From the NCBI RefSeq assembly GCF_900291985.1, contig NZ_LT985980.1, forward strand, positions 770,001 through 834,000: DNA of 64,000 nucleotides, given 5' to 3'. Below, piece after piece: positions 8,215-17,740 of this stretch (positions within the stretch are counted from its first letter, which is position 1; each line of letters opens with the position of its first letter). This DNA is from Lysinibacillus timonensis (GTDB taxonomy: Bacteria; Bacillota; Bacilli; Bacillales_A; Planococcaceae). A program made the translations under genes and the position numbers. The notes below the pieces were generated by a model. The model was not told the origin of the DNA. It was given only the letters and a program-made list of their open reading frames with translations, and did no database searches.

Positions 8215-9543
8215 CTACTCTATTGCTGCAACAAGTTCACGTTCCCCTTTTTTAGTACAAATCAATTGTTCATATACTATATCTACTATATGGACAGCTC
8301 GGATATTACTCGATAATCCTTCTCTATTAATTCCTACTTGCATTTGCATCAAGCAGCCTGGATTTGATGTGACAATAATAGCTGGATTCACTTTTTTAAC
8401 ATATTCCATTTTTGTTTCTAGAATTCTACTAGCCATGACAGGTTGTAATAGATTATAAATACCAGCTGAACCACAACATGTATCCGCTTTTACCATTTCC
8501 TTAAAAATAACACCCGGCAAATTTTCAATTATTAATCTTGGTTGTTGAATTACTTTGTTCACATTTCTTAAGTGACATGAATCTTGATATGTCACTACAA
8601 TTTTTTCGCTTTGATTTGGTATTGTTTTTAAGTAGTCTATTAACCCTAATTTTACTAACAGTGATGAAATATCAATCATTTTCTTTGAAAATCTTTCTGC
8701 TTTTTCTTTATATTTTTTTTCACTCTTTAAGTGCTTCTCATATTCTGACAAGAAGGCCCCGCATCCCCCCGCATTATTAACAATATAATCATACTCATCA
8801 CTATCAAATGCATTAATATTGGCACGTGCATTTTTCAATCCTTTTTGCAACTCTCCACTATGGGCATGTAACGCACCACAACATTGTTGGAATTTTGGAA
8901 TGATTACTTCTGCACCTAATAGATTAATAATTTCAATCGTTCTATCGTTAATTTCTTTAAATAATGAATCCATTAAACAACCAGTGAAAAAAGCTACTTT
9001 TAGAGATGTCTTTTTTATAGGTGATAAAGGCTCAACCTTTTTAGGAACTTGTGGAAGTACTTTCTCCATATCCTTCAAAAACGAAGGAAATAGATTTAAG
9101 AAACCTATTTTTCGAGTTACCTTTTGTAATCCTGATTTTTGATAAAAGCGTAGTAAACTAATAGCCTTACCTAAATCATTTTTATCCGCAAACAAATGAT
9201 TAAAAGTCGTGTTTTGAACAATTTTTTGAATTCCTTTTGGCTGTTTTGTTTCTTGAATAGCTACACGGGTTTGCTCAATTAGAGCACCATATTGTACACC
9301 TGCAGGACACGCAGGCTCACATGCCCGACAACCTAAACAAAGATTAAAAGAATTTTCGATGGAAGAGTCCCACTCTACTACCCCATCGCGAACTGCTTTC
9401 ATAAGAGCTATTCTTCCTCGAGGAGACTGTGACTCATCTTGGCCAGTATGGACATATGTTGGACATGATGACAGGCAGAAACCGCATCTCATGCAATCTA
9501 AAAGATCGTTTTCATCTACATGAAGTTTGAACGCTTCTTGCAT
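8215..9543 (-). CDS. glcF: Fe-S subunit of a glycolate/2-hydroxyacid oxidase (GlcF-like)
   Basis: About 442 aa. Two 4Fe-4S ferredoxin motifs (CMRCGFCLSSCP at about 17-28 and CLGCRACEPACP near 70) are followed by two CCG-type cysteine-rich domains (QCCGALHAHSG and DTCCGSAG). It takes electrons from the FAD subunit to the membrane quinone pool. I chose the ATG 4 bases after the glcD stop; a TTG at 9594 with AGGTAAAG upstream would add 17 residues and overlap glcD. D-lactate or another 2-hydroxyacid is as likely a substrate as glycolate. Confidence 0.85.
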   Translation of the reverse strand: MQEAFKLHVDENDLLDCMRCGFCLSSCPTYVHTGQDESQSPRGRIALMKAVRDGVVEWDSSIENSFNLCLGCRACEPACPAGVQYGALIEQTRVAIQETKQPKGIQKIVQNTTFNHLFADKNDLGKAISLLRFYQKSGLQKVTRKIGFLNLFPSFLKDMEKVLPQVPKKVEPLSPIKKTSLKVAFFTGCLMDSLFKEINDRTIEIINLLGAEVIIPKFQQCCGALHAHSGELQKGLKNARANINAFDSDEYDYIVNNAGGCGAFLSEYEKHLKSEKKYKEKAERFSKKMIDISSLLVKLGLIDYLKTIPNQSEKIVVTYQDSCHLRNVNKVIQQPRLIIENLPGVIFKEMVKADTCCGSAGIYNLLQPVMASRILETKMEYVKKVNPAIIVTSNPGCLMQMQVGINREGLSSNIRAVHIVDIVYEQLICTKKGERELVAAIE

Positions 9544-9547
9544 TGAA

Positions 9548-10969
9548 TTATTGACCACTTTGAACCACCACTCTCTTTTTAGTTTCTTTCGCAAACACTT
9601 TACCTGGATTCATAATATTTTTTGGATCGAATACGGCTTTGATTCCTTTCATTAGTTCTATACCTACAGCTCCTACTTTCCACTCTAAATATGGAGCTTT
9701 CATTTCTCCAATTCCGTGTTCGCCTGAAATAGTCCCTCCTAAAGATATAGCGGCTTCAAAAATTTCTTCAAAGGCTTTTTCCACACGTTCCATTTCTTCT
9801 TTATCGCGTACATCTGTTAAACATGTTGGATGCAGATTACCATCCCCTGCATGACCAAAAGTAGCAATTGTTAAATGATATTTATTGGCTATTTGGTTAA
9901 TTATTCTTACCATTTCGGCAATTTCTGAACGTGGTACGGTCGCATCTTCCAATATTATAGTTGGCCTTAGTTTAGATAATGCTGAAAGTGCAATTCGTCT
10001 AGCTGTCTTTAACTTTTCGGCTTCTATTTCATCTGTTGCAATTTGAGTGAAGATTGCACCATTTAATTTTGCAATCTGAGTCATTTTTTCAATGTCACTT
10101 TTTACTTGAGCTATCTCACCATCTTGTTCAAAAATTAACATGGCCTCTACTTCTGTTGATAAACCTATCTTCATAAATTGCTCAACAGCTTCAATGGTTC
10201 TTTTATCTAAAAATTCGAGTGTTACCGGAATGATTTTGTTAGCAATAATCGTTGAAACTGTTTCAGCTGCAGCTTCTAATGAATGAAAGTATGCAATGCT
10301 TGTCATTTTATTTTTTGGCAATGGAATGAGTTTCAAGGTAATCTCAGTTATAATTCCTAAAGTCCCTTCTGAGCTAACTAACAAAGCTGTTAAATCATAG
10401 CCCGCAACATCTTTTGCTAATTTACCACCCGTTTTTAATATTTCACCATTTGCTAACACAACTGTAAGCCCTTTCACGTAATCTTTTGTTACGCCATATT
10501 TTAAACCTCTGAGGCCTCCAGAGTTTTCACTAATATTTCCACCAATTGTCGAGATTTTCATTGAACTTGGATCCGGTGGGTAAAATAAATTCTCGTTTTC
10601 TACAAAGTTACAAATGTCAGCCGTAATCATTCCTGGTTGTACAGTAATCGTTAAATTTTCTTTATCAAATTCAATAATTTTATTCATATTATTGAACAGT
10701 AGCACAACTCCACCTTGATTTGGGACAGTACCTGCAGCTAAGTTGGATCCGGATCCCCTTGGAACGATTGGAATTTCAAATTCGTTACAAACTTTAACAA
10801 TCTGACGTATTTCCTCAGTATTATGCGGTGAGACAACTATATCCGGTAAAGCCTGAAAGTTTGCCGTAGCATCATAAGAATAAGCTAATAATTGTGCAGT
10901 TGAATACTTAACATTTTCTTTACCGACTATTTCTACAAAAAGATTGATGACTTTCTTTTCCAATAACAT
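9548..10969 (-). CDS. glcD: FAD-linked 2-hydroxyacid dehydrogenase (GlcD-like)
   Basis: 473 aa flavoprotein of the vanillyl-alcohol-oxidase family. The FAD-binding segment includes VPRGSGSNLAAG near residue 80 and PDPSSMKISTIGGN near 135. The C-terminal domain has GHAGDGNLHP and SGEHGIGEMK. With GlcF it oxidises a 2-hydroxyacid to the 2-oxoacid. First gene of an operon with glcF and the CdaR-like regulator. ATG at 10969 abuts GAGGTGA; a TTG at 10963 is better spaced, so the start is uncertain by two codons. Confidence 0.88.
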   Translation of the reverse strand: MLLEKKVINLFVEIVGKENVKYSTAQLLAYSYDATANFQALPDIVVSPHNTEEIRQIVKVCNEFEIPIVPRGSGSNLAAGTVPNQGGVVLLFNNMNKIIEFDKENLTITVQPGMITADICNFVENENLFYPPDPSSMKISTIGGNISENSGGLRGLKYGVTKDYVKGLTVVLANGEILKTGGKLAKDVAGYDLTALLVSSEGTLGIITEITLKLIPLPKNKMTSIAYFHSLEAAAETVSTIIANKIIPVTLEFLDKRTIEAVEQFMKIGLSTEVEAMLIFEQDGEIAQVKSDIEKMTQIAKLNGAIFTQIATDEIEAEKLKTARRIALSALSKLRPTIILEDATVPRSEIAEMVRIINQIANKYHLTIATFGHAGDGNLHPTCLTDVRDKEEMERVEKAFEEIFEAAISLGGTISGEHGIGEMKAPYLEWKVGAVGIELMKGIKAVFDPKNIMNPGKVFAKETKKRVVVQSGQ

Positions 10970-11192
10970 TCACCTCAACTGTTTAAATTCCTTCAATTAT
11001 TATTTTATATTTCTGAAAATTTAAATAATATGTACCTAATGATTAAAAAATGGTATTATTTGCACTTAATTTTGTATTATCCGTCTAAAATCCTTCTTAC
11101 AATAATAAAAGGATATGTTTATATTCAATTTGGGATAACTTGGATATCACTCAGAAGGTGGTCCTAAAGATTTATCTAAAAAACTAGAAAGA

Positions 11193-11220
11193 CACAATTG
11201 ACTTCATTATGTCAATTGTG
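11193..11220 (-). terminator. Hairpin downstream of the small membrane protein gene
   Basis: CACAATTGAC and GTCAATTGTG form a perfect 10-bp stem with an 8-base loop. On the minus strand it is followed by TCTTTCTAGTTTTTT. It lies 46 bases beyond the stop of the 73 aa gene. Confidence 0.65.
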
Positions 11221-11266
11221 CCTCATTTTATGTTCCTATTAGCAATAGTTTTAATTGATTGGTTTG

Positions 11267-11488
11267 TTAATCATTTATATCGAAAGCCCTTATAAATGGA
11301 ATAAAAGCTAGGAGCGCAAAAGCGACAAAATACTTTTCATACGTCGCAAAATATAGCATTGGAAGTAAATATCCCAAAATACCAACATAGACAAGTGGTC
11401 GTGACTTTTTCGAAAATCCTCTAACCATGAAAATGAGTCCCACAATTATGATCAGCCAGAGTGATAATCCAATAAAGAAGTAGTCCAT
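11267..11488 (-). CDS. Small membrane protein of unknown function
   Basis: 73 aa, two or three hydrophobic segments (about 3-22, 32-48 and 50-66), basic residues between the first two (GFSKKSRP). I do not recognise a family. AGGTGGTG lies 8 bases before the ATG, and a hairpin follows the gene, so it looks like an independent small transcription unit. A CcpA-type site lies about 77 bases upstream. Confidence 0.6.
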   Translation of the reverse strand: MDYFFIGLSLWLIIIVGLIFMVRGFSKKSRPLVYVGILGYLLPMLYFATYEKYFVAFALLAFIPFIRAFDIND

Positions 11489-11564
11489 ATTTTCACCACC
11501 TAACTATTATTATGTAACTTAAAAAGATTTCATTGCTAGTAGTTGGTTACTTACATCAACAAAA

Positions 11565-11578
11565 TGTAAGCGCTTTAA
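11565..11578. promoter_or_regulatory. cre-like (CcpA) site
   Basis: TGTAAGCGCTTTAA matches 13 of 14 positions of the Bacillus cre consensus TGWAARCGYTWNCW. It lies about 77 bases upstream of the 73 aa membrane protein gene. A chance match is possible in AT-rich DNA. Confidence 0.35.
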
Positions 11579-11738
11579 AAAATGTAGTTACGTATTCTTA
11601 ATATATTATATTCAAACTATCTGTTTTTGTTCATATAATAATCTTAATTTTTCAGATTTGTTTTCCATTTAGCTAGTTTGTTCAAAAAAAAAAAATCTTT
11701 TAATCATATTTTTATCGTAATTTACCTTTAAAAATAAG

Positions 11739-11769
11739 AAGTGACCCATTTCACATAATCGGGTCACTT
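11739..11769 (-). terminator. Terminator of the patatin-like gene
   Basis: AAGTGACCC pairs with GGGTCACTT (9 bp, 13-base loop). Read on the minus strand it is followed by CTTATTTTTAAA. On the plus strand the stem is followed by TTTACTATT, so it may work both ways. Confidence 0.7.
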
Positions 11770-11844
11770 TTTACTATTAATATTCTTTAAATTTTTATGG
11801 TATTTTATCTGCTAAGATATTATTCTCAATTCTAAATTAACAAA

Positions 11845-12726
11845 TCATTTTGGACGCCATGTGCGTAAAAACTTTTCTGTTCGTTCTCTTCCAATTTTCA
11901 TCATCGTATCTTTTCCATTCTCATCTAAGTCAAATTGAGTTGCACCGTAATCATCAACTGGTATAAAAATAATATTTTTTTCATGTTTTCTAGAAATATA
12001 ACGCTTATCATGTGCATCTTTCATCGTTTCAAAGAGTGCTTCAAACATTTGAAGTCCATTATGGATCATATGTGGTTTCGATTCTTCTTTTGGGTTACTA
12101 AGTTTAAGGCCAAGAATAGGACGTTGTTTGTTGCCATTGTCGAATATCCATAATGGAAAGTTACTTAAAACACCACCATCTACAAAAATACAATCCTCCT
12201 TTTGACTTTTTAGTTTAATAGGTTCAAAGAAAAAAGGAATACCACAACTCATTCGTAATGCCTTTGCTATCGAAAAATTTTTCCAATTTATACCGTAAGA
12301 TGCTAAATCATCAGGAAATACAACCATCTTACCATTTGTTAAATCAGATGCTACAAGTTTTAATGAACCTCGGGGTATATCATCAAATGTGTACACATCT
12401 TTTTCAGCTAGCTTTTTATAGAACCATTTTTCTAATGCATTCCCTTGGTATAATCCCATTCGAAAGTATAAATTTAGCCATTTTAAGATCGGAAGGGTAC
12501 GAGTAATTTTTGGTGGATCAAGAAGTGACTTTAAATCTAATTCGTCTAATAATGCCTCAATTTCGTTCGCTTTATATCCAGCTGCTATAAAACAAGCTAA
12601 AATTGCACCAGCACTAGTTCCAGCAACTCTTTTAAAATGAATATCATTTTTCTCTAATACTTGTAGAGCCCCAACGTAAGCAAAGCCTTTAATACCACCA
12701 CCTGAAAATACGCCATCTATTAACAA
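11845..12726 (-). CDS. Patatin-like phospholipase
   Basis: About 293 aa. It has the glycine-rich oxyanion loop (GVFSGGGIKG) at the N-terminus, the nucleophile elbow GTSAG with the catalytic serine near residue 39, and the DGG motif with the catalytic aspartate near 180. This Ser-Asp dyad defines patatin-like lipid acyl hydrolases, related to B. subtilis YlbK. I chose the TTG start because AAAGGGGCG is well spaced upstream and homologues begin at this point; an ATG at 12810 lacks a ribosome site. Its lipid substrate is unknown. Confidence 0.85.
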   Translation of the reverse strand: MLIDGVFSGGGIKGFAYVGALQVLEKNDIHFKRVAGTSAGAILACFIAAGYKANEIEALLDELDLKSLLDPPKITRTLPILKWLNLYFRMGLYQGNALEKWFYKKLAEKDVYTFDDIPRGSLKLVASDLTNGKMVVFPDDLASYGINWKNFSIAKALRMSCGIPFFFEPIKLKSQKEDCIFVDGGVLSNFPLWIFDNGNKQRPILGLKLSNPKEESKPHMIHNGLQMFEALFETMKDAHDKRYISRKHEKNIIFIPVDDYGATQFDLDENGKDTMMKIGRERTEKFLRTWRPK

Positions 12727-12891
12727 TCTGTTCGCCCCTTTAACTCTTCCTTTTTTATACTGTAAGAAAAAGGGCGAGAAAATAGAACTTATGTCGAAAA
12801 AAAGACGCATATGAAATGAAACTTGTGTTAGAGGGAATTGCGTAGGGAATCATTGTGTGACGTATTACCGATCTCACTTCTCACATAAAAA

Positions 12892-12925
12892 AAGTATTTG
12901 GCTTAAAACTACATGCCAAATACTT
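12892..12925 (-). terminator. Terminator of the 61 aa gene
   Basis: AAGTATTTGGC and GCCAAATACTT form a perfect 11-bp stem. On the minus strand it is followed by seven T, immediately downstream of the 61 aa gene. Confidence 0.85.
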
Positions 12926-12934
12926 ATAATCATT

Positions 12935-13120
12935 TTAGTCATTTAATCTAGAAGGATTATGTTTGTTATCAGGTTTATCTTTATTTTCATTTTTATTAAG
13001 CTTTTTTGCTTGTTCATTTTGACCGATGACATCAAAATCATCAGGACTTAGGTCGAAACCATATCCATATTCCTCTCGGTCAAGTCCATTTCCTTTTTTA
13101 CTATTTTTCTCGTTCGCCAA
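12935..13120 (-). CDS. Small hydrophilic protein of unknown function
   Basis: 61 aa, strongly charged, rich in Asn, Lys, Asp and Glu, with no hydrophobic segment and probably unstructured. TTG start, with a strong GGAGGTG 8 bases upstream. A good terminator follows, so it is a real single-gene unit. The composition resembles small sporulation-associated or stress proteins of Bacillales, but I recognise no family. Confidence 0.6.
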   Translation of the reverse strand: MANEKNSKKGNGLDREEYGYGFDLSPDDFDVIGQNEQAKKLNKNENKDKPDNKHNPSRLND

Positions 13121-13249
13121 TGATGGTCACCTCCACAATGAACAATATGTACATTTTTAAGTGGTTTTATGCTTAAGAATGCAAATTACCATGTTTTCCA
13201 ATACTTATACAATAAATAGTAACCACGTTGATTTTACACAATAAAAATA

Positions 13250-13279
13250 AGCAAACCTCAAAAAATATTGAGGTTTGCT
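13250..13279 (-). terminator. Terminator of sodA
   Basis: AGCAAACCTCAA pairs with TTGAGGTTTGCT (12 bp, 6-base loop). On the minus strand it is followed by TATTTTTATT. It lies about 85 bases past the sodA stop. Confidence 0.8.
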
Positions 13280-13364
13280 CTTATTATTTTCAGAAAAATG
13301 CTGAATATAGATTTTAACTTTTTTACACCTGTCGCTTCGCTTTCGGTGCATACTCATTTGTTAA

Positions 13365-13970
13365 TTATTTAGCAGCAGCAAATTTTTCAGCTACAACGTC
13401 CCAGTTTACAACATTCCAGAATGCAGAAATGTAGTCAGGACGACGGTTTTGATAGTTTAAGTAATAAGCATGTTCCCAAACGTCTAAACCTAAAATTGGT
13501 GTTTTGCCTTCCATTACTGGTGAATCTTGGTTCGGAGTAGAAGTAACAGCTAATTCGCCACCATCTACAACTAACCATGCCCAACCTGAACCAAAACGTC
13601 CAGCAGCAGCTTTCGCAAATTCATCTTTAAAGTTATCTAAGCTTCCAAATTTTGCATCGATTGCTGATGCTAATTCACCAGAAGGGCTAGTAGCGCCACC
13701 AGGAGCTAAGATTTCCCAGAATAATGTATGGTTTGCATGACCACCACCGTTATTACGTACAGCAGTTTGTTTGTCAGCAGGAAGCGCGTCAATATTAGAA
13801 ATTAAGTCAAGTAAATCTTTACCTGCAAATTCTGTACCTTCTACTGCCGCATTTAAGTTTGTAACATACGTGTTATGATGTTTTGTGTGGTGGATCTCCA
13901 TTGTTCTTGCATCAATGTTTGGTTCTAATGCATCATATGCATATGATAATTTTGGTAATTCGTAAGCCAT
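13365..13970 (-). CDS. sodA: Superoxide dismutase (Mn/Fe)
   Basis: 201 aa, standard length. Metal ligands are visible: the histidine in the [11 protein letters not shown] region near residue 27, the second in NHTLFW near 82, and Asp and His in [16 protein letters not shown] near 164-168. It removes superoxide in the cytoplasm. The position next to the DUF456 gene is the same as in B. subtilis (yqgC-sodA). GGAGG precedes the ATG. Confidence 0.97.
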   Translation of the reverse strand: MAYELPKLSYAYDALEPNIDARTMEIHHTKHHNTYVTNLNAAVEGTEFAGKDLLDLISNIDALPADKQTAVRNNGGGHANHTLFWEILAPGGATSPSGELASAIDAKFGSLDNFKDEFAKAAAGRFGSGWAWLVVDGGELAVTSTPNQDSPVMEGKTPILGLDVWEHAYYLNYQNRRPDYISAFWNVVNWDVVAEKFAAAK

Positions 13971-14175
13971 TTTGTATTTCCTCCCTATTATTAGAAATAA
14001 TGTTGATTACACTAGTAGGTTATCAAATTTAGGAATATTGTTCAATTATTTGACATTAAAGATTCACTTTTTCAGCCTTTAGACTGAAAAGACTATATCT
14101 CAATTTATTTTGATAAACTAATAGGTATAGCTCCACTTGCTACTATTTCCTTTATGAAAAAGGTTTATTCATATT

Positions 14176-14655
14176 TTAAATCTCTAATACAAAAATAATA
14201 ATCATGATAATTTGGATTGCACCTTTAGTAACAATGGATGATAAGAAGCCAATTACTGATCCAAAGCCTGATTTAACTGCCTGAAAAATGGTTGATTTGG
14301 TGATGATCAGTTCACCAATAATTGCACCTAAAAAAGGGCCTAGTAATATTCCTGCAAATGGAATTATAAATGGACCAATTAACAACCCAATTGTACTTCC
14401 CCACAGGCCTGCTTTTGAACCTCCAAATTTTTTGACACCTATAATATTTGAAATTGTATCTGCAACAAATAATAAAATGACTAACAAAACCTCAACAGTC
14501 CAGAACCACCAACTTAATGTATCAAATGAGAAAAATACCCCGTAAAGTATAAAACCTAGTAACATAAAAATAACAGATGGAATAATCGGATAAACGAGAC
14601 CTACAAAAGCTATCACAAAGCAAACAATAATTGATGTCCAGGCTATTATTTCCAC
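14176..14655 (-). CDS. yqgC: DUF456 membrane protein (YqgC-like)
   Basis: 159 aa, very hydrophobic, four to five membrane segments with glycine-rich repeats (GLWGSTIGLLIGPF, GILLGPFLGAIIGELI) typical of DUF456. GTG start with GAGGTGATT upstream. It is the sodA neighbour, as in B. subtilis. Function unknown. Confidence 0.85.
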   Translation of the reverse strand: MEIIAWTSIIVCFVIAFVGLVYPIIPSVIFMLLGFILYGVFFSFDTLSWWFWTVEVLLVILLFVADTISNIIGVKKFGGSKAGLWGSTIGLLIGPFIIPFAGILLGPFLGAIIGELIITKSTIFQAVKSGFGSVIGFLSSIVTKGAIQIIMIIIFVLEI

Positions 14656-14786
14656 AGAATCACCTCACTAATCCATAACCTTTACGAAAAATTGATTCGA
14701 AAAGTTTCAATTGGACAAAACTATAGTAAATTAATTAATTTTTCTTTTCTCCTTTTCATGTTAAACTTTCGGATGGAGGAGAGAAT

Positions 14787-15296
14787 ATGGTTAAACATTC
14801 ACAACTTTTTATAGATAGTTTAATACACCCTAAAAAGTTAGCAGCTTATCGGATGTTATCAATTGGAAAGGTTATACAATATGTGTTTTTATTAGTATCA
14901 CTTGTAACCATCTTTTCATTTGCGCAATTTATAACTGGTTTATCGGATGATGCTTTTAATTTAGAAGGGTTAACAAAATATGTTTCAGATATACGATGGT
15001 TACTATATCCATTTGCACTTATAATTCTCATTTTAACAACTACTATGCTCATTTTTATTCAGATAAGTATTTATGCGTTGGTAGGTGTCGGCATTCTATC
15101 ATTACGAAAGAGACGTGGTGAGTATCGTCATATTTGGAGATCATCTGCATTAGCAATTACATGGTCAACACTTGTTTCAATTCTATTTTCCTTTCTACCA
15201 TTACACAATTTAATAGGAACTTTACTAGGAATAGTAATTACAATTATTCTATTATGTGTTGCCACTACCAAATATCCTAAAATGCCAGTTAAATAA
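14787..15296 (+). CDS. yqgB: DUF1189 membrane protein (YqgB-like)
   Basis: 169 aa. It begins with the family-typical QLFIDSLIHPKKLAAYRML amphipathic segment, then has four hydrophobic segments at about 30-50, 75-98, 110-130 and 140-160. GGAGGAG lies before the ATG. It is divergent from the DUF456 gene. Function unknown. Confidence 0.85.
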   Translation: MVKHSQLFIDSLIHPKKLAAYRMLSIGKVIQYVFLLVSLVTIFSFAQFITGLSDDAFNLEGLTKYVSDIRWLLYPFALIILILTTTMLIFIQISIYALVGVGILSLRKRRGEYRHIWRSSALAITWSTLVSILFSFLPLHNLIGTLLGIVITIILLCVATTKYPKMPVK

Positions 15297-15348
15297 TATG
15301 CATGAATCCCTCTTGCCTTCATATAGTGGAGATAGGAGGGATATTTTT

Positions 15349-15684
15349 ATGCGTTATCTTATTATTACTGCTATCATTTTTATTATCGCCTTTGCAGTTA
15401 AGGAAGATTTAACTGATGGTACTCTACCACTGGCTGCCTTTGAAAATCCAAAAGTACAACAACAATGTGAGAAACAATATTCTATTAAAGCTATACCTGT
15501 CATAACAGAGAACGGAGATTCTCCGCAATCATTATTTGCAGCTTATCCATCAGAAATTGAGATATCATTAGCTGAACGATTAGCTGAGTTCTATCAATTA
15601 AATCCACACTTACAGAAACAAGCTATGGTTCCTGGTGAATTAATCAAAATTCCTATTTATGTTAGTGTAAATAATAATTGCTGA
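15349..15684 (+). CDS. yqfZ: YqfZ-like secreted or anchored LysM-like protein
   Basis: 111 aa. An N-terminal hydrophobic segment (residues 1-16) is followed by an extracytoplasmic part. The last 45 residues (SLAERLAEFYQLNPHLQ ... GELIKIPIY) look like a LysM-type peptidoglycan-binding fold. The ATG with GGAGGG upstream is preferred over an in-frame upstream codon. It lies just before ispG, as yqfZ does in B. subtilis. Confidence 0.75.
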   Translation: MRYLIITAIIFIIAFAVKEDLTDGTLPLAAFENPKVQQQCEKQYSIKAIPVITENGDSPQSLFAAYPSEIEISLAERLAEFYQLNPHLQKQAMVPGELIKIPIYVSVNNNC

Positions 15685-15794
15685 TTCTAAAAAACTGTTA
15701 TTTTCTTGTGTTTTTATTTAAAACACTGATAAAATAGAGGGGCGATGGTACAATCTAATTTCACCTATGTACCTTTAAAAGGAGAGAATTTTTC

Positions 15795-16901
15795 ATGAAT
15801 GAAATGACACACCGTACAAAAACTCGACCAGTCCGTGTCGGTAACTTAACAATCGGTGGTAGTAATGAGTTATTTATTCAAAGTATGTGTACAACTAAAA
15901 CACATGATGTAGAAGCTACTGTAGCGGAAATTTTACGATTAGAAGAAGCGGGCTGTCAAATTGTCCGTGTTGCCGTTCCAGATGAGCGCGCAGCAAACGC
16001 TATTGCTGATATTAAGAAACGTATTCATATCCCACTTGTTGCAGATATACACTTTAACTATAAATTAGCATTAATGGCTATCGAAAACGGAATTGATAAA
16101 GTACGTATTAACCCAGGAAATATTGGACGCCGTGAAAAAGTAGAAGCTGTTGTAAATGCTGCAAAAGCAAAAGGAATTCCTATTCGAATTGGTGTAAATG
16201 CCGGATCATTAGAACGTCATATTCTAGAAAAATATGGCTATCCTACTGCAGATGGTATGGTAGAATCAGCATTACATCATATTAAAATATTAGAAGACTT
16301 AGATTTCCATGATATTATCGTTTCTATGAAAGCTTCTGATGTTAACTTAGCGATTGAAGCATATGAAAAGGCATCAAAAGCGTTTAATTACCCACTTCAC
16401 CTTGGTATAACAGAATCTGGTACTTTGTTCGCTGGTACTGTTAAATCAGCTGCAGGTCTTGGTGCCATTTTGTCAAAAGGAATTGGAAATACGTTACGTA
16501 TTTCATTATCTGCTGACCCTGTTGAAGAAGTAAAAGTTGCTAGAGAACTTTTAAAATCATTTGGCTTAGCTTCAAACATGGCTACATTAATTTCTTGTCC
16601 AACGTGTGGACGTATTGAAATTGATTTAATTTCTATTGCAAATGAAGTAGAAGAATATATTTCTAAATTGAATGTACCTTTAAAAGTTGCAGTTCTTGGT
16701 TGCGCAGTAAACGGTCCTGGTGAAGCTCGTGAGGCAGATATTGGGATCGCAGGAGCTCGTGGTGAAGGATTGTTATTTATGAAAGGTAAAACAGTTCGTA
16801 ATGTACCAGAAGAAACGATGGTAGAAGAACTGAAAAAAGAAATCGATCGTTTAGCTGCTGAAATGGCTGAAGAAAGAGCAAAAGCGGAAACGGCACAATA
16901 A
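15795..16901 (+). CDS. ispG: (E)-4-hydroxy-3-methylbut-2-enyl-diphosphate synthase
   Basis: 368 aa. IspG reduces MEcPP to HMBPP in the MEP isoprenoid pathway. The C-terminal Fe-S ligands are visible in SCPTCGR near residues 268-274 and in [11 protein letters not shown] near 303. The N-terminal barrel starts with [21 protein letters not shown] precedes the ATG. Its pathway partner ispH is at 31147. yqfW follows 15 bases downstream. Confidence 0.97.
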   Translation: MNEMTHRTKTRPVRVGNLTIGGSNELFIQSMCTTKTHDVEATVAEILRLEEAGCQIVRVAVPDERAANAIADIKKRIHIPLVADIHFNYKLALMAIENGIDKVRINPGNIGRREKVEAVVNAAKAKGIPIRIGVNAGSLERHILEKYGYPTADGMVESALHHIKILEDLDFHDIIVSMKASDVNLAIEAYEKASKAFNYPLHLGITESGTLFAGTVKSAAGLGAILSKGIGNTLRISLSADPVEEVKVARELLKSFGLASNMATLISCPTCGRIEIDLISIANEVEEYISKLNVPLKVAVLGCAVNGPGEAREADIGIAGARGEGLLFMKGKTVRNVPEETMVEELKKEIDRLAAEMAEERAKAETAQ

Positions 16902-16916
16902 TTGGGAGGTTTTTAA

Positions 16917-17492
16917 GTGCAAAATAAACCTCGCTTTGGAATAGATATTGATGGCACCGTAACTACTGCGGATACACTAATTCCTCATATAAATAAACAA
17001 TATAATACAAATATTGTTTTAGATGATGTAGTCGAGTATGATTTTTTAAGTGCTTTCCCACATCCAGTGGATCGCAACGAATTTTCTCAATGGTTTAAAG
17101 AAAATGAAGCTTATATGTATTCTGTAAGTCAAATTGCAAATGATGCACAACTTATTTTGCAAAATTGGCATCCACTTTTTGAACTTTATTATATATCTGC
17201 ACGAAGTAATGAAGTTTATGATGTAACTGAGAAATGGTTCTCGGCTAATGATGTCCCTTATCATCATATAGAACTAATTGGGAGTCATGACAAACTCCAG
17301 GCTGCGAAACAGTTTAATATTCAAGTTTTCTTTGAAGATAAACACGATAATGCTGTTGCAATCGCAGAGGAGCTAAAAATTCCAGTTCTGTTGTTTGATA
17401 CACCTTATAATCGTAAGGCTGTCCCACCAAACGTTATAAGAGTGCAAAATTGGCTTGAAGCCAATAATTGGATAAAAAAATACTTTGAGTAA
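16917..17492 (+). CDS. yqfW: HAD-family putative nucleotidase (YqfW-like)
   Basis: 191 aa. HAD motif I (GIDIDGTVT) at residues 8-16, motif II (YISARS) near 95, and a later acidic FFEDKHDN region. It resembles 5'-nucleotidase/deoxynucleotidase-like HAD phosphatases. GTG start with GGGAGG upstream, co-transcribed with ispG. Substrate not known. Confidence 0.85.
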   Translation: MQNKPRFGIDIDGTVTTADTLIPHINKQYNTNIVLDDVVEYDFLSAFPHPVDRNEFSQWFKENEAYMYSVSQIANDAQLILQNWHPLFELYYISARSNEVYDVTEKWFSANDVPYHHIELIGSHDKLQAAKQFNIQVFFEDKHDNAVAIAEELKIPVLLFDTPYNRKAVPPNVIRVQNWLEANNWIKKYFE

Positions 17493-17497
17493 AATAC

Positions 17498-17544
17498 GGG
17501 TGACTCTAGCTGGATTTAATTTACCAATAGAGCCACCCTCTTTT
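17498..17544 (+). terminator. Terminator of ispG-yqfW
   Basis: GGGTGACTCTA pairs with TAGAGCCACCC (one A-C mismatch) and is followed by TCTTTT. Its 3' side touches the stop codon of the convergent 42 aa reading frame. Confidence 0.8.
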
Positions 17545-17671
17545 ATACGTCTATAATTCCTCTAGTCCAACGATCCACAAATGACTCAAACGTAATTCCA
17601 TAACGAGTATAAATATCGTGATAAACGAAATATACACCTAGTCTTTCGAGAATATCATCATCAATTCTCAT
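17543..17671 (-). CDS. Putative 42 aa protein
   Basis: 42-codon frame starting ATG AGA ATT GAT, with AGGAAG 6-7 bases upstream. It encodes an acidic start (MRIDDDILERLGVY) and an aromatic middle (FVYHDIYTRYGITFESFVDRW). No family recognised. The composition looks protein-like, with varied residues and no low complexity, and the gene is convergent with yqfW. A directly repeated motif lies upstream. No strong promoter seen. Confidence 0.5.
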   Translation of the reverse strand: MRIDDDILERLGVYFVYHDIYTRYGITFESFVDRWTRGIIDV

Positions 17672-17740
17672 ACATTCTTCCTTTCGTTTACAGTTTCCGA
17701 AATAACTCAATGGATACACAAAGAATTTACTTTAAATGTA

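Larger units (their letters stand above)
11489..11844. other. AT-rich gap between small membrane gene and patatin gene
   Basis: 356 bases without a credible gene. It holds a cre-like site (11565-11578), a run of twelve A and a terminator for the patatin gene (11739-11769). Nothing else was seen. Confidence 0.6.

Noticed and set aside
11128-11202. Short frame reading LGYHSEGGPKDLSKKLERHN
   Set aside because: It looks protein-like but has no start codon and a stop directly upstream; a decayed remnant is possible but cannot be supported.
14067-14091. CTTTTTCAG/CTGAAAAG hairpin after the DUF456 gene
   Set aside because: It may be a weak terminator but has no T-run on the minus strand, so it was not listed.
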